From Taklimakanibacter sp050246735 (GTDB taxonomy: Bacteria; Pseudomonadota; Alphaproteobacteria; Rhizobiales; Aestuariivirgaceae): a DNA stretch of 64,000 bases. Shown here piece after piece: positions 49,960 to 58,390 of this stretch. Under the pieces are notes generated by a model. The model made no database searches and was not told where the DNA came from. It saw nothing but the letters and a program-made list of their open reading frames with translations. Within the stretch, counting starts at the first letter, position 1, and every line of letters starts with the position of its first letter. A program made the translations under genes and the position numbers. The DNA lies in NCBI GenBank assembly GCA_050246735.1, contig JBFWVM010000026.1, forward strand, positions 1-64,000. Reading direction: 5' to 3'.

Positions 49960-51819
49960 TTAGCGCGGCGGCGCGGCCGCTGCGCCTGCCGGCCCCGCAT
50001 CCGCCATGAGCGCCCGAAGGGCGCCGAGGTCCGGTCGCGGCGGCGGCCGGGCGAGCGCCAGGCGCACGGCCTCGCTGTCGCCTTGCGCGATGACGGCGCA
50101 GGCGAGCACCGTCGTGCCCGCCGGCAGTTCGGCGAAGAGCTGCGGCACCATGGTCCTGGGGGCGACGAGGTTGGTGTCGGGCGGCGGCCGGTGGACCCGC
50201 ATGCGCCGCGCCACCGTCGATCCGAGGTCGAGGATGGCCGAATGGTCGGCCGCCGTTGCGACCGCGGCGAGCCCGGGCTTCACCGTCTGCTCGACGCCGG
50301 CCGGATCGTCCAGCCGGATCGCGAACCCGCCCTCGATGGTCGTGATAGGGGCCTCGGTCTCGATCCGATGGACGCGGATGTGGAAGGGACCGTGCCACCA
50401 CGACCAGCTTTCGACCTTGATGTCGGGATAGGGCCGCCAGAGGCTGTAGAGCATCTCGCCGGCGACCTTTACGCGCTCGTGCGACTGGCGGACCCGGAAA
50501 TGGCGCCCGTCCTCGCTGAAGCCCAGCGCGTTGTCCAGCACCGCCCGGTCGAAGCGGCGCAGGTCGCTTTCGACGCTGAAGCCATAGCGCGCCGAATAGG
50601 CGAACTTGCCGTATTTCTCGGGGCCGTACCGTATGTCGGGCGGGATCGCGCCGGCGCTGAGAACCACCGCATCGCCCGGCGGATTGGCGACGATCATCCG
50701 CGCATGGCCGAGGACGGCGGGCCTTGGGCGTCCGGGCGCCGGCGCCTCTTCGCTGCGCCAGAAGGGATGCGAGGCCGGCAGGGCCAAGGGCAGGAAGGCC
50801 TGCAAGGCCCAATAGGACGACTGGGGTGAATTATAGGCCTCGGCGATCGTCGCATTTGGATAGGCATAGCCGACATCGAGCACACCGTCCGAGCGCGCCA
50901 GCGGCAGCTTCGACCACCAGCGCAGATGCCGCAGGTAGAACCCCTTGAGGACGCCCCAGGGCATGGCCTCGACCTCGGCAAAGGCCAGCGCGCCCAGATA
51001 GCCCGCCGCGGCGAAGCGATAGGTCATCGAGCGCCCATAGGCGATCGCCGGACCGTCATCGGCAAACCAGCGGATGATGTCCTTGGCCGATTCCCGGGCG
51101 CGTTCGATATAGCGGGCGCTTCGGCCCCGGCCTCTCTCCAGGCGCGCCAGGACCAGGCCGAAATAATGGAAGCTGAAGGCGGCATAGTGATCGACGGCGC
51201 CATGCTCGCCGTCCACATACCAGCCCCCGCCCCGGTGCCAGCCCTCGATATCCCGGGCGGCGGCGCGGTTTCCGGCCTCGTCTGGCGGCGCCCCCACGGC
51301 ATCGAGACCCAGGTCGAGGAGAAGCCGGAAGAACTTCCAGTTGCTGTTGTGATAGGCGCATCGGCGGGCTGCCAGGAGATAGGCCAGGACCTGCTCCTTC
51401 TGCCGTTCCGGCAAGGGATGCCAGATCCGATCCGGCGCCAGGCGCAGCGCCAGGCCGATGGCGGCGAGCTCGACCAGGCGCTGGTCGTGGTCCCCGGCTT
51501 TGCGCCAATATTCGGGATGATCGGGGTCGGCGCCCGCCGCGAGGCCTTGGCGGATCGGCCGCCAGTCGATCCATCGGGCGCCGCCGGCCTGGGCCGGCGC
51601 CAGTGCCCAGAGCGGCCGCGCGAAACCCTCGAGGTCGGCGGCCTCCTGGCCGAAATGCGCCTGCCAATGACTCAATCGGAAACGCGCTCCTCCGGGCGAG
51701 CGCACCTTTTCAAGCGGCGCTACCAGACATTGAAGCGCATGCTCGACGTCCCGGCGCGTGCGCAGCGGATTGCCGCCCATAGGATTGCAGAACCCTGCCG
51801 GATAATCGAATCCCGCCAT
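49960..51819 (-). CDS. DUF2264 family protein
   Basis: 619 residues. The start NPMGGNPLRTRRDVEHALQC, the HWQAHFGQ and NSNWKFFRLLLDLGL segments and the alpha/alpha-toroid-like central part match DUF2264, followed by a beta-rich C-terminal domain. Members look like glycan-active enzymes (lyase or glycosidase type), but activity is not proven from sequence here. No signal peptide is visible. I chose the ATG at 51819; a TTG at 51846 would add nine residues. It is divergent from the potassium/proton antiporter gene, 77 bases away, with no sugar-use genes nearby. Confidence 0.82.
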   Translation of the reverse strand: MAGFDYPAGFCNPMGGNPLRTRRDVEHALQCLVAPLEKVRSPGGARFRLSHWQAHFGQEAADLEGFARPLWALAPAQAGGARWIDWRPIRQGLAAGADPDHPEYWRKAGDHDQRLVELAAIGLALRLAPDRIWHPLPERQKEQVLAYLLAARRCAYHNSNWKFFRLLLDLGLDAVGAPPDEAGNRAAARDIEGWHRGGGWYVDGEHGAVDHYAAFSFHYFGLVLARLERGRGRSARYIERARESAKDIIRWFADDGPAIAYGRSMTYRFAAAGYLGALAFAEVEAMPWGVLKGFYLRHLRWWSKLPLARSDGVLDVGYAYPNATIAEAYNSPQSSYWALQAFLPLALPASHPFWRSEEAPAPGRPRPAVLGHARMIVANPPGDAVVLSAGAIPPDIRYGPEKYGKFAYSARYGFSVESDLRRFDRAVLDNALGFSEDGRHFRVRQSHERVKVAGEMLYSLWRPYPDIKVESWSWWHGPFHIRVHRIETEAPITTIEGGFAIRLDDPAGVEQTVKPGLAAVATAADHSAILDLGSTVARRMRVHRPPPDTNLVAPRTMVPQLFAELPAGTTVLACAVIAQGDSEAVRLALARPPPRPDLGALRALMADAGPAGAAAAPPR

Positions 51820-51896
51820 GCCCGCATCATAGGGAAAATGCACCAAGGCGTAAGCTCTGCTTGGTTATTCGAATTGGCGTCTGCTATGGCTCGCTC

Positions 51897-53714
51897 ATGG
51901 AGCAGATCGGCCTTATCAATCTCGGACTCTTGTTTCTGGCGGTGCTCATCCTGGTGGGCATCGCCTCGAGCCTTATCGCCACCCGCTTCGGCGCGCCCTT
52001 GCTGCTCGTCTTCCTCATCATCGGCATGCTGGCGGGAGAGGACGGTCCCGGCGGCATCGTCTTCAACGACTACCGGCTGACCTATCTGATCGGTACGATG
52101 GCGCTGGCGATCATCCTGTTCGACGGAGGCCTGCGGACCAGGCTCGCCGTTTTCCGCGGCAGCCTTTTGCCGGCGAGCCTCCTGGCGACGGTCGGCGTCG
52201 TCATCACCGCGGCCTTGATCGGCGCCCTCGCCTGTCTGGTGCTGGGCCTCTCCTGGCTCGAGGGCCTGCTGCTCGGCGCCGTCGTGAGCTCGACCGATGC
52301 CGCCGCCGTCTTCTTCCTGATGCGCGCCGGCGGCCTGCAGCTGCGCCGGCGCGTCGCCGCGGTCCTCGAGATCGAATCGGGCACCAACGATCCCTTCGCC
52401 GTCTTCCTGACCATCCTCCTCGTCGAGCTCATCCTGCTCGGACCGCATGGCTCCAGCCTCGACGTCGTCGTCCTGCTTCTGCGCCAGGTCGTGATCGGCA
52501 CCGTCGCCGGACTGGGCGGCGGCTATCTGCTGGTGCAGGGGGTGAACCGCATGGCGCTGCCTTCGGGACTTCATCCGCTCTTCGCCATAACCGCGGCGCT
52601 CGCCATCTATGCGGCGGCGGCGGCCGTCGAAGGCTCTGGCTTCCTGGCCGTCTATCTCGCAGGGCTGGTGCTCGGCAACCGGCCGGTGCGCGCCTTCCCC
52701 TCGATCCTGAGCTTCCACGACGCGGCGACCTGGCTCTGCCAGATCCTGATGTTCCTGGTGCTCGGCCTGCTGGTGACGCCGTCCAAGCTCCTGGGCTACC
52801 TCCTGCCCGCCATCCTCATCGCCATCTTCCTCATCGTCGTCGCGCGGCCCGTCGCGGTCTGGCTGTGCCTCTGGCTCTTCAGGTTCACCGCGCGAGAGAA
52901 GGCCTTCATCTCCTGGGTCGGGCTGCGCGGCGCCGTGTCGATCTTCCTCGCCGCCATTCCGACCCTGTCTGGCGTCGCCAATGCCGAGCTCTATTTCAAT
53001 GTCGCCTTCGTCGCGGTCTTCATCTCGCTCCTGGTGCAGGGCTGGACGCTGACCGCGGTGGCCCGCGGCCTCGGCGTCGCCCTGACCGAGACGGCGCCCG
53101 AGACGCAGCGCGTCGAGATCGACCTTCCGGGCCAGACCGATCTCGAGATGGTCGGCTTCCCGATCATCGAGCACAGCCCGATCCTGACCCGCCGCGACCT
53201 GCCCACCTGGATCCAGCCGGTCATGGTGGCCCGCCAGGAGAAGGTCCTGACCTGGGCCGAAGCCCGGGAGCTGATGCCGGAAGACTACGCCTATTTCCTG
53301 GTGCCGACCGACCGCGCCCAGCGGCTCGACCGCCTCTTCGCCGCCTCGGAAGCCATCCATGTCCACCATCCGGTGGCGGCATTCAACTTCACCGGCGACA
53401 TCTCGCTCGACGAGCTCGAGACCGCCTATGGCCTCGCCGTCCCCGACGACCTGCGCGGTCTCACCGTCACCCAGGCGTTCCGGCTGCGCTGCGAGGACCG
53501 CATCGGCATGGGCGACCGCATCCAGCTCGGCCCCGCCTCGCTGACGGTCGCCGAGCTCGACGGCGACGACGTGAAGCAGGCGGCGCTCGAGATCGACGAG
53601 GTCGAGCTGCCACCGCAGAAGGCGGGCGCTGGTGAATTCGACGTCTTCGCCAGGCTCCAGGCTCTGGTGGCGCGGCTGGCGGAGCGCCTCAATCTCTCGG
53701 CGAGGGACAGCTGA
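51897..53714 (+). CDS. potassium/proton antiporter, NhaP2/CvrA type
   Basis: 605 residues. The N-terminal 390 residues are a CPA1 Na+/H+ exchanger domain with about 13 helices (MEQIGLINLGLLFLAVLILV start; GAVVSSTDAAAVFFLMRAGG and IESGTNDPFAVFLTILLVEL carry the ion-site acidic residues). The C-terminal part has a TrkA_C-like regulatory domain (LEMVGFPIIEHSPILTRRDL) and a CorC/HlyC-type transporter-associated domain (about 480-570). It controls cytoplasmic potassium and pH. The ATG at 51897 begins the first helix; the in-frame start 12 codons upstream is less likely. Confidence 0.9.
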   Translation: MEQIGLINLGLLFLAVLILVGIASSLIATRFGAPLLLVFLIIGMLAGEDGPGGIVFNDYRLTYLIGTMALAIILFDGGLRTRLAVFRGSLLPASLLATVGVVITAALIGALACLVLGLSWLEGLLLGAVVSSTDAAAVFFLMRAGGLQLRRRVAAVLEIESGTNDPFAVFLTILLVELILLGPHGSSLDVVVLLLRQVVIGTVAGLGGGYLLVQGVNRMALPSGLHPLFAITAALAIYAAAAAVEGSGFLAVYLAGLVLGNRPVRAFPSILSFHDAATWLCQILMFLVLGLLVTPSKLLGYLLPAILIAIFLIVVARPVAVWLCLWLFRFTAREKAFISWVGLRGAVSIFLAAIPTLSGVANAELYFNVAFVAVFISLLVQGWTLTAVARGLGVALTETAPETQRVEIDLPGQTDLEMVGFPIIEHSPILTRRDLPTWIQPVMVARQEKVLTWAEARELMPEDYAYFLVPTDRAQRLDRLFAASEAIHVHHPVAAFNFTGDISLDELETAYGLAVPDDLRGLTVTQAFRLRCEDRIGMGDRIQLGPASLTVAELDGDDVKQAALEIDEVELPPQKAGAGEFDVFARLQALVARLAERLNLSARDS

Positions 53715-53756
53715 CCGGTCGGCCTGCCTCGAATGGCCCTCGCCGCGAAGCGGCGC

Positions 53757-54446
53757 TCAACGCCGCTGTGGTACCTGGCGCTCGATATAGGCGAAGACGC
53801 GGGTGATGACATAGGTCAGAGCCAGGTAGATCACGGCGACCATCAGCAAAGGCTCATAGACGCGATAGGTGTCCTGGCGGACCTGGTAGGACGCGCCGTA
53901 GAGCTCGATGACGGTCACGGTGGCGGCGAGCGGCGTCGCCTTGAGCTGGAGGATGGTCTCGCCGCCGAGCGTCGGGAGCACGATGCGGAAGGCGCGCGGC
54001 AGCCAGATGCGGCGCAGCACCGTCAGCGGCGACATGCCGAAGGCGCGCGCGGCCTCGAGTTCGCCCTTGGGCACGCTGAGGAAGGCGCCCTTCATGACCG
54101 CCCCCTCATAGCCCGCGAAGCTCAGCGTGAAGGCGAGTGCTGCATAGAAAAATCCCTCGCGCAGCACCGGCCACATGAAGCTGTGCCTGATCCACGGGAT
54201 CTGCGGGAAAAACGAGCCGAGCCCGTAATAGAGCAGCCACAGCTGGATGAGGAGCGGCGTGCCGCGGATGACCGTGCAGAAGCCCGATGCCAGCCATTTG
54301 AGCCAGCGCGGTCCCGTGACCTGCACCAGACCGATCGGGATGGCGAGCAGGAACCCGATCGTGATCGAGATGGCCATGAGGAGGAGCGTCAGCCAGATCC
54401 CGTAGACGATCATCGGCAGGTATTTGGGGATCCAGGTGAAATCCAT
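53757..54446 (-). CDS. polar amino-acid ABC transporter permease (HisM type)
   Basis: 229 residues, five membrane helices. The inner-membrane permease pattern includes YGIWLTLLLMAISITIGFLL, the EAA loop GELEAARAFGMSPLTVLRRI and the C-terminal VYEPLLMVAVIYLALTYVIT. It pairs with the HisQ-type permease encoded just upstream. The operon order on this strand is ATPase, binding protein, HisQ-like, HisM-like, with an eight-base gap before this gene. The ligand (arginine, histidine, ornithine or another polar amino acid) cannot be decided. Confidence 0.9.
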   Translation of the reverse strand: MDFTWIPKYLPMIVYGIWLTLLLMAISITIGFLLAIPIGLVQVTGPRWLKWLASGFCTVIRGTPLLIQLWLLYYGLGSFFPQIPWIRHSFMWPVLREGFFYAALAFTLSFAGYEGAVMKGAFLSVPKGELEAARAFGMSPLTVLRRIWLPRAFRIVLPTLGGETILQLKATPLAATVTVIELYGASYQVRQDTYRVYEPLLMVAVIYLALTYVITRVFAYIERQVPQRR

Positions 54447-54454
54447 CCGCCCCC

Positions 54455-55165
54455 CTAGCCGAGCTTCGGCTGGCCGCGCCGCACATAGGCCTCGAGCGCC
54501 CCGAAGAGCCGCAGCGAGACGAGCGACATGATGAGGTAGAGGCAGGCTGCCGCGAAGAAGAAGGTGAAATAGGCCTTGGTGCCGCCGGCCGCCTGCTTGG
54601 TCGCCAGGGCGAGCTCGCTGTAGCCGACCACGGCGACGAGCGCCGAATCCTTGGTCACGTTGAGCCAGAGATTGGAGAGGCCCGGTATGGCGTAAGGCAG
54701 CATGGCCGGCAGGACGATGCGGCGGAATCTGAGGAAGGGCGACATGCCATAGGCCTTCGCCGCCTCGATCTGGCCCACCGGAATGGCCTGGATGGCGCCG
54801 CGCAGGACTTCCGTCGCATAAGCCCCCATGACGAAGCCGAGCACGACGACGGCCGCGACGAAGCCGTTGATGCGCATCGCCTCGTGGCCGATGCTGGCCA
54901 GCACGCGGTTCAGCGTGTCGGTGCCGAGATAGAACAACATGACGATGAGCAGGAGTTCGGGCAGCGAGCGGATGAGCGTCGTATAGACGTCGAGGACGCC
55001 CTTGACGTATTTGCCGCCGGCGATCTTGCCCATGGCGCCCGCGAGCCCGAGTGCCAGGCCGAAGAGATAGGCCAGAAAGGAAATCTGCAAGGTGCTGAGA
55101 GCACCGTTGAGAAGGGTTCCCTTCCAAGTTGCCAGTAGTTCGAGGCTACTTGCGGCAAAGAACAT
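54455..55165 (-). CDS. polar amino-acid ABC transporter permease (HisQ type)
   Basis: 236 residues from the ATG at 55165; an in-frame GTG at 55186 would add seven. Neither has a strong ribosome-binding site. Helices include GALSTLQISFLAYLFGLALG, and the EAA loop is GQIEAAKAYGMSPFLRFRRI. It forms the transmembrane channel with the HisM-type partner. A perfect 11-bp hairpin lies between the binding-protein stop and this start, which should lower expression of the permeases relative to the binding protein. Confidence 0.9.
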   Translation of the reverse strand: MFFAASSLELLATWKGTLLNGALSTLQISFLAYLFGLALGLAGAMGKIAGGKYVKGVLDVYTTLIRSLPELLLIVMLFYLGTDTLNRVLASIGHEAMRINGFVAAVVVLGFVMGAYATEVLRGAIQAIPVGQIEAAKAYGMSPFLRFRRIVLPAMLPYAIPGLSNLWLNVTKDSALVAVVGYSELALATKQAAGGTKAYFTFFFAAACLYLIMSLVSLRLFGALEAYVRRGQPKLG

Positions 55166-55195
55166 CGATGACCCGAATGGAAACACGGGGGGAAA

Positions 55196-55222
55196 GGCTG
55201 CGCCGCCCCTCGCGGCGCAGCC
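55196..55222 (-). terminator. hairpin between binding-protein and permease genes
   Basis: A perfect 11-bp inverted repeat (GGCTGCGCCGC / GCGGCGCAGCC) with a five-base loop sits ten bases after the binding-protein stop on the minus strand. It is followed by TTT and then a C-run rather than a full U-run, so it is a partial terminator or an mRNA stabiliser. Confidence 0.75.
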
Positions 55223-55231
55223 CGAAGCGCG

Positions 55232-56023
55232 TCACTTCGGAGTAATGATCTCGCCTTTGAGCTTTTCGTATTTATCGGTGATCTTCTGGATTCCGCCCGA
55301 TTTCGCCAGCGCCGTGATCGCCGCGTCGAGCTTGGCCTTGAGCTCGGTGTCTTCCTTGCGCAGGCCGCCGCCGACACCTTCGCCGAGGATCTCCGGATCG
55401 TCGGGCACCTCGCCCTTCATTTCGCAGCACGCGGCGCCCTGATCGGTGCGCAGGAAATCCTTGAGCGCGCTCGCGTCGGCCTGGATGTAGTCGATGCGGC
55501 CGGCGGCGAGGTCGTTGTTGGCTTCGTCCTGCGTCTGGTAGTTCTTCACTTCCGCTCCCGCGGGCGCGAAATATTTCTGCGCGTAGCGCTGATGTATGGT
55601 CGCCACCTGGACCCCGATCGCCTTGTCCTTGAAATGGGCCGGCGTGATGTCGGTGTCGCCGTCCTTGGCGCCGATGATGGCGGACGGCGTGTTGTAGTAG
55701 AAGGTGGTGAAGTTGATGGTCTGCTTGCGCTCGGGGGTGATCGACATCGACGACCAGATGACGTCGATCTGCTTGGCGGTCAGCGCCGGGATGATGCCGT
55801 CCCAGGCGACCTCGACCAGCTCGCACTTCTCTTTCATCTGTGCGCAGACGGCATCCATCATGTCGATTTCCCAGCCGACCCACTTGCCGGAGGCGTCCTT
55901 GGAAGTGAAGGGCGGATAGGGCTCGGCGGCCACGCCGAATTTCAGGTCGGCCCTGGCCTCGGCGGCAAAGCCGCACAGGGCCACGGCCGCCACGGCCATC
56001 ATCAAACGGCGGTTGAATCTCAT
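55232..56023 (-). CDS. polar amino-acid ABC transporter substrate-binding protein
   Basis: 263 residues. A signal peptide (1-25, EARA-D) precedes SBP_bac_3 features: LKFGVAAEPYPPFTSKDASG, VGWEIDMMDAVCAQM, WDGIIPALTAKQIDVIWSSM and PERKQTINFTTFYYNTPSAI. It captures an amino acid in the periplasm for the HisQM-P complex. An unusual Cys pair in GAACCEMKGE may form a disulfide with another Cys. GGGAG precedes the ATG at 56023. The ligand is not certain; lysine/arginine/ornithine-type family members are closest in pattern. Confidence 0.9.
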   Translation of the reverse strand: MRFNRRLMMAVAAVALCGFAAEARADLKFGVAAEPYPPFTSKDASGKWVGWEIDMMDAVCAQMKEKCELVEVAWDGIIPALTAKQIDVIWSSMSITPERKQTINFTTFYYNTPSAIIGAKDGDTDITPAHFKDKAIGVQVATIHQRYAQKYFAPAGAEVKNYQTQDEANNDLAAGRIDYIQADASALKDFLRTDQGAACCEMKGEVPDDPEILGEGVGGGLRKEDTELKAKLDAAITALAKSGGIQKITDKYEKLKGEIITPK

Positions 56024-56135
56024 GTCTTTCTCCCTAGTGGTCGGATCATTCGATCCGGTTCTTGTCAAAAAGGCCCGCTGTCCGCGGGTTGCAGCGAATC
56101 TCAGCCTAAGCGCCTCATTCCGGTCCCGCAACGGG

Positions 56136-56921
56136 TTAGTGGATCCCTGAAACGAATTGCCGGCACCTGTCGCTCTTCGGCGAGCCGAAGACCTGCGCCG
56201 GCGGACCTTCCTCCTCGATGAGGCCCTTGTGGAGGTAGATCACGTGGCTCGAGACATCGCGGGCGAACTTCATCTCGTGGGTCACGAGGATCATCGTGCG
56301 GCCTTCGAGCGCCAGGTCGCGAATGACCCTGAGCACCTCGCCGACGAGCTCGGGATCGAGCGCCGAGGTCGGCTCGTCGAACAGCATGACCTTCGGGTTC
56401 ATCGCCAGCGCCCGGGCGATCGCCGCGCGCTGCTGCTGGCCGCCCGACAGGAAGGCCGGATACTGGCTGCGCTTCTCGTAGAGGCCGACCTTCTGCAGAA
56501 GCCCCTCGGCGCGCTCGATCGCCTCCGCCTTGGGCACTTTCAGCACATGCACCGGCGCTTCGATGACGTTCTCCAGCACGTTGAGATGCGGCCACAGGTT
56601 GAACGATTGGAAAACCATGCCGAGCCGGGTGCGGATACGCTCCAGTTGCCGGCGGTCGGTCGGGTGGAGATTGCCGTCATGGCCGGGCTTCAGGCCGATC
56701 TCCTCGCCCGTCACCTGGATGCGTCCCTGGGTCGGCATCTCGAGGAAATTGATGCATCTGAGAAAGGTGCTCTTGCCCGATCCCGAAGCGCCGATCATCG
56801 AGACGACATCGCCTTCGTGAGCCGTCAGCGACACGCCCTTGAGGACCTCGAGATCGCCGAAGCTCTTGTGCAGCCCCTCGACGACGACGGCAGGCTGACC
56901 GTTCGAATTCCCCTTCTCCAC
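56136..56921 (-). CDS. polar amino-acid ABC transporter ATP-binding protein (HisP/GlnQ type)
   Basis: 261 residues. Walker A is GASGSGKST, the signature is LSGGQQQRAAIARALA, Walker B is VMLFDEPTSALD and the His loop is VTHEMKFARDVSS. It hydrolyses ATP to drive the HisQM-type import complex. I chose the GTG at 56921, with AGGGAG nine bases upstream, over an in-frame TTG at 56972 that would overlap the promoter -10 element. First gene of the leftward amino-acid operon. Confidence 0.9.
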   Translation of the reverse strand: MEKGNSNGQPAVVVEGLHKSFGDLEVLKGVSLTAHEGDVVSMIGASGSGKSTFLRCINFLEMPTQGRIQVTGEEIGLKPGHDGNLHPTDRRQLERIRTRLGMVFQSFNLWPHLNVLENVIEAPVHVLKVPKAEAIERAEGLLQKVGLYEKRSQYPAFLSGGQQQRAAIARALAMNPKVMLFDEPTSALDPELVGEVLRVIRDLALEGRTMILVTHEMKFARDVSSHVIYLHKGLIEEEGPPAQVFGSPKSDRCRQFVSGIH

Positions 56922-56960
56922 CGGGCGGTGCTCCCTTGTTTTGTTCTTGTTGTGTAAAAG

Positions 56961-56988
56961 CTTATCACGCAAACAAAAATGTGGTCAA
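56961..56988 (-). promoter_or_regulatory. promoter of the amino-acid ABC operon
   Basis: On the minus strand TTGACC (56988-56983) and GATAAG (56966-56961) are 16 bases apart in an AT-rich patch, about 40 bases before the GTG start of the ATPase gene. The divergent polyamine-type operon begins at 57190. Confidence 0.55.
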
Positions 56989-57189
56989 TCCAACATCGCC
57001 GCAAGGGCTCGCGCCCGTTCCGCCGGCCGCAGACCGTCGTCCGCCCCGCGCCGCGGGCTTTCACGCTCCGGCTCAAGCCTACTTCCCTTCGCCGGGGAGA
57101 CAAGCTAGCGTCGCCCGAGGGGTGCGCCGGATGCTGAGCGGAGCCCGACAAGGCGCATGTGCATATTTCGGCTCGCAGGGAGGTAACTC

Positions 57190-58347
57190 ATGAATTCCGT
57201 GAAGCGAACTTTGCTTTCCGTGGTGGCGATCGCCGCATTGGGCGGCGCGGCTTCCGCCGAGATGAAGACGGAGATCGGCGCCGGTGAAGGCCAGGTCAAC
57301 ATCGTCGCCTGGCCCGGCTATATCGAGCGCGGCGACACCGACAAGAACTACGACTGGGTGACCGATTTCGAGAAGAAGACGAGTTGCAAGGTCAATGTGA
57401 AGACCGCCGGCACGTCGGACGAGATGGTGGCGCTCATGAACGAGGGCGGCTTCGATCTGGTGACCGCTTCGGGCGACGCCTCGCTCCGGCTGATCTCCGG
57501 CAAGCGCGTCCAGCCCATCAATGTCGATCTGATCCCCTCGTGGAAGACGGTCGACGAGCGCTTGCAGAACGCGCCCTGGCATACGGTGGACGGTGTCCAT
57601 TACGGCGTTCCCTATCAATGGGGCGCCAATGTGCTGGCCTACAACACCGACGTGTTCAAGGAAGCGCCCAAGAGCTGGAGCGTCGTCTTCGAGGAGCAGG
57701 ACCTGCCGGACGGCAAGTCCAACAAGGGCCGGGTGCAGGCTTTCGACGGTCCGATCTACATCGCCGATGCCGCTCTCTACCTGATGAAGCACAAGCCCGA
57801 CCTCGGCATCAAGGATCCTTATGAGCTGAACGAGGACCAGTACAAGGCGGCGCTCGATCTGCTGCGCGGCCAGCGCAAGCTGGTGGGCCGCTACTGGCAC
57901 GACGCCATGATCCAGATCGACGACTTCAAGAACGAAGGCGTCGCGGCATCGTCCTCATGGCCGTTCCAGGTGAACCTGCTCATCGCCGACAAGCAGCCCA
58001 TCGCCTCGACCGTGCCCGAGGAAGGCGCCACCGGATGGGCCGACACCACGATGATGCATGCCGACGCCGCCAATCCGAACTGCGCCTATATGTGGCTCGA
58101 GCATTCGATCAATCCGAAGCTGCAGGGCGACCTCGCCGCCTGGTTCGGCTCGGTGCCGGCGGTGACGGCGGCCTGCAAGGGCAACGCGCTCCTGACCGAT
58201 GCGGGCTGCGACACCAACGGCCTCGGCAACTTCGACAAGGTCCACTTCTGGCGCACGCCGGTCGCCAAATGCGCGAGCCAGAGCGCCGGCTGCGTGCCCT
58301 ATTACCGCTGGGTGTCGGACTATATCGCCGTGCTTGGCGGACGCTGA
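57190..58347 (+). CDS. spermidine/putrescine-type ABC substrate-binding protein
   Basis: 385 residues. The signal peptide (MNSVKRTLLSVVAIAALGGA to ASA-E) is followed by SBP_bac_8/PotD-like features: VNIVAWPGYIERGDTDKNYD, FDLVTASGDASLRLISGKRV and the tryptophan-rich ligand pocket region VPYQWGANVLAYNTD. The predicted ligand is a polyamine or a related amine or quaternary compound in the periplasm. An extra C-terminal part has four Cys (ACKGNALLTDAGCD and ASQSAGCVPYYR), unusual for PotD and perhaps disulfide-bonded. First gene of the potential four-gene import operon. Confidence 0.87.
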   Translation: MNSVKRTLLSVVAIAALGGAASAEMKTEIGAGEGQVNIVAWPGYIERGDTDKNYDWVTDFEKKTSCKVNVKTAGTSDEMVALMNEGGFDLVTASGDASLRLISGKRVQPINVDLIPSWKTVDERLQNAPWHTVDGVHYGVPYQWGANVLAYNTDVFKEAPKSWSVVFEEQDLPDGKSNKGRVQAFDGPIYIADAALYLMKHKPDLGIKDPYELNEDQYKAALDLLRGQRKLVGRYWHDAMIQIDDFKNEGVAASSSWPFQVNLLIADKQPIASTVPEEGATGWADTTMMHADAANPNCAYMWLEHSINPKLQGDLAAWFGSVPAVTAACKGNALLTDAGCDTNGLGNFDKVHFWRTPVAKCASQSAGCVPYYRWVSDYIAVLGGR

Positions 58348-58356
58348 CGACGACTG

Positions 58357-58382
58357 CTCCCGCCGGCCCTGACCGGCGGGAG
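58357..58382 (+). terminator. hairpin enclosing the ribosome-binding site of the ATPase gene
   Basis: A perfect 10-bp inverted repeat (CTCCCGCCGG / CCGGCGGGAG) with a six-base loop begins nine bases after the binding-protein stop. Its 3-prime arm includes GGGAG (58378-58382), the ribosome-binding site of the ATPase gene eight bases later, so it could limit that gene's translation. No U-run follows. Confidence 0.75.
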
Positions 58383-58390
58383 TTCCTCCC

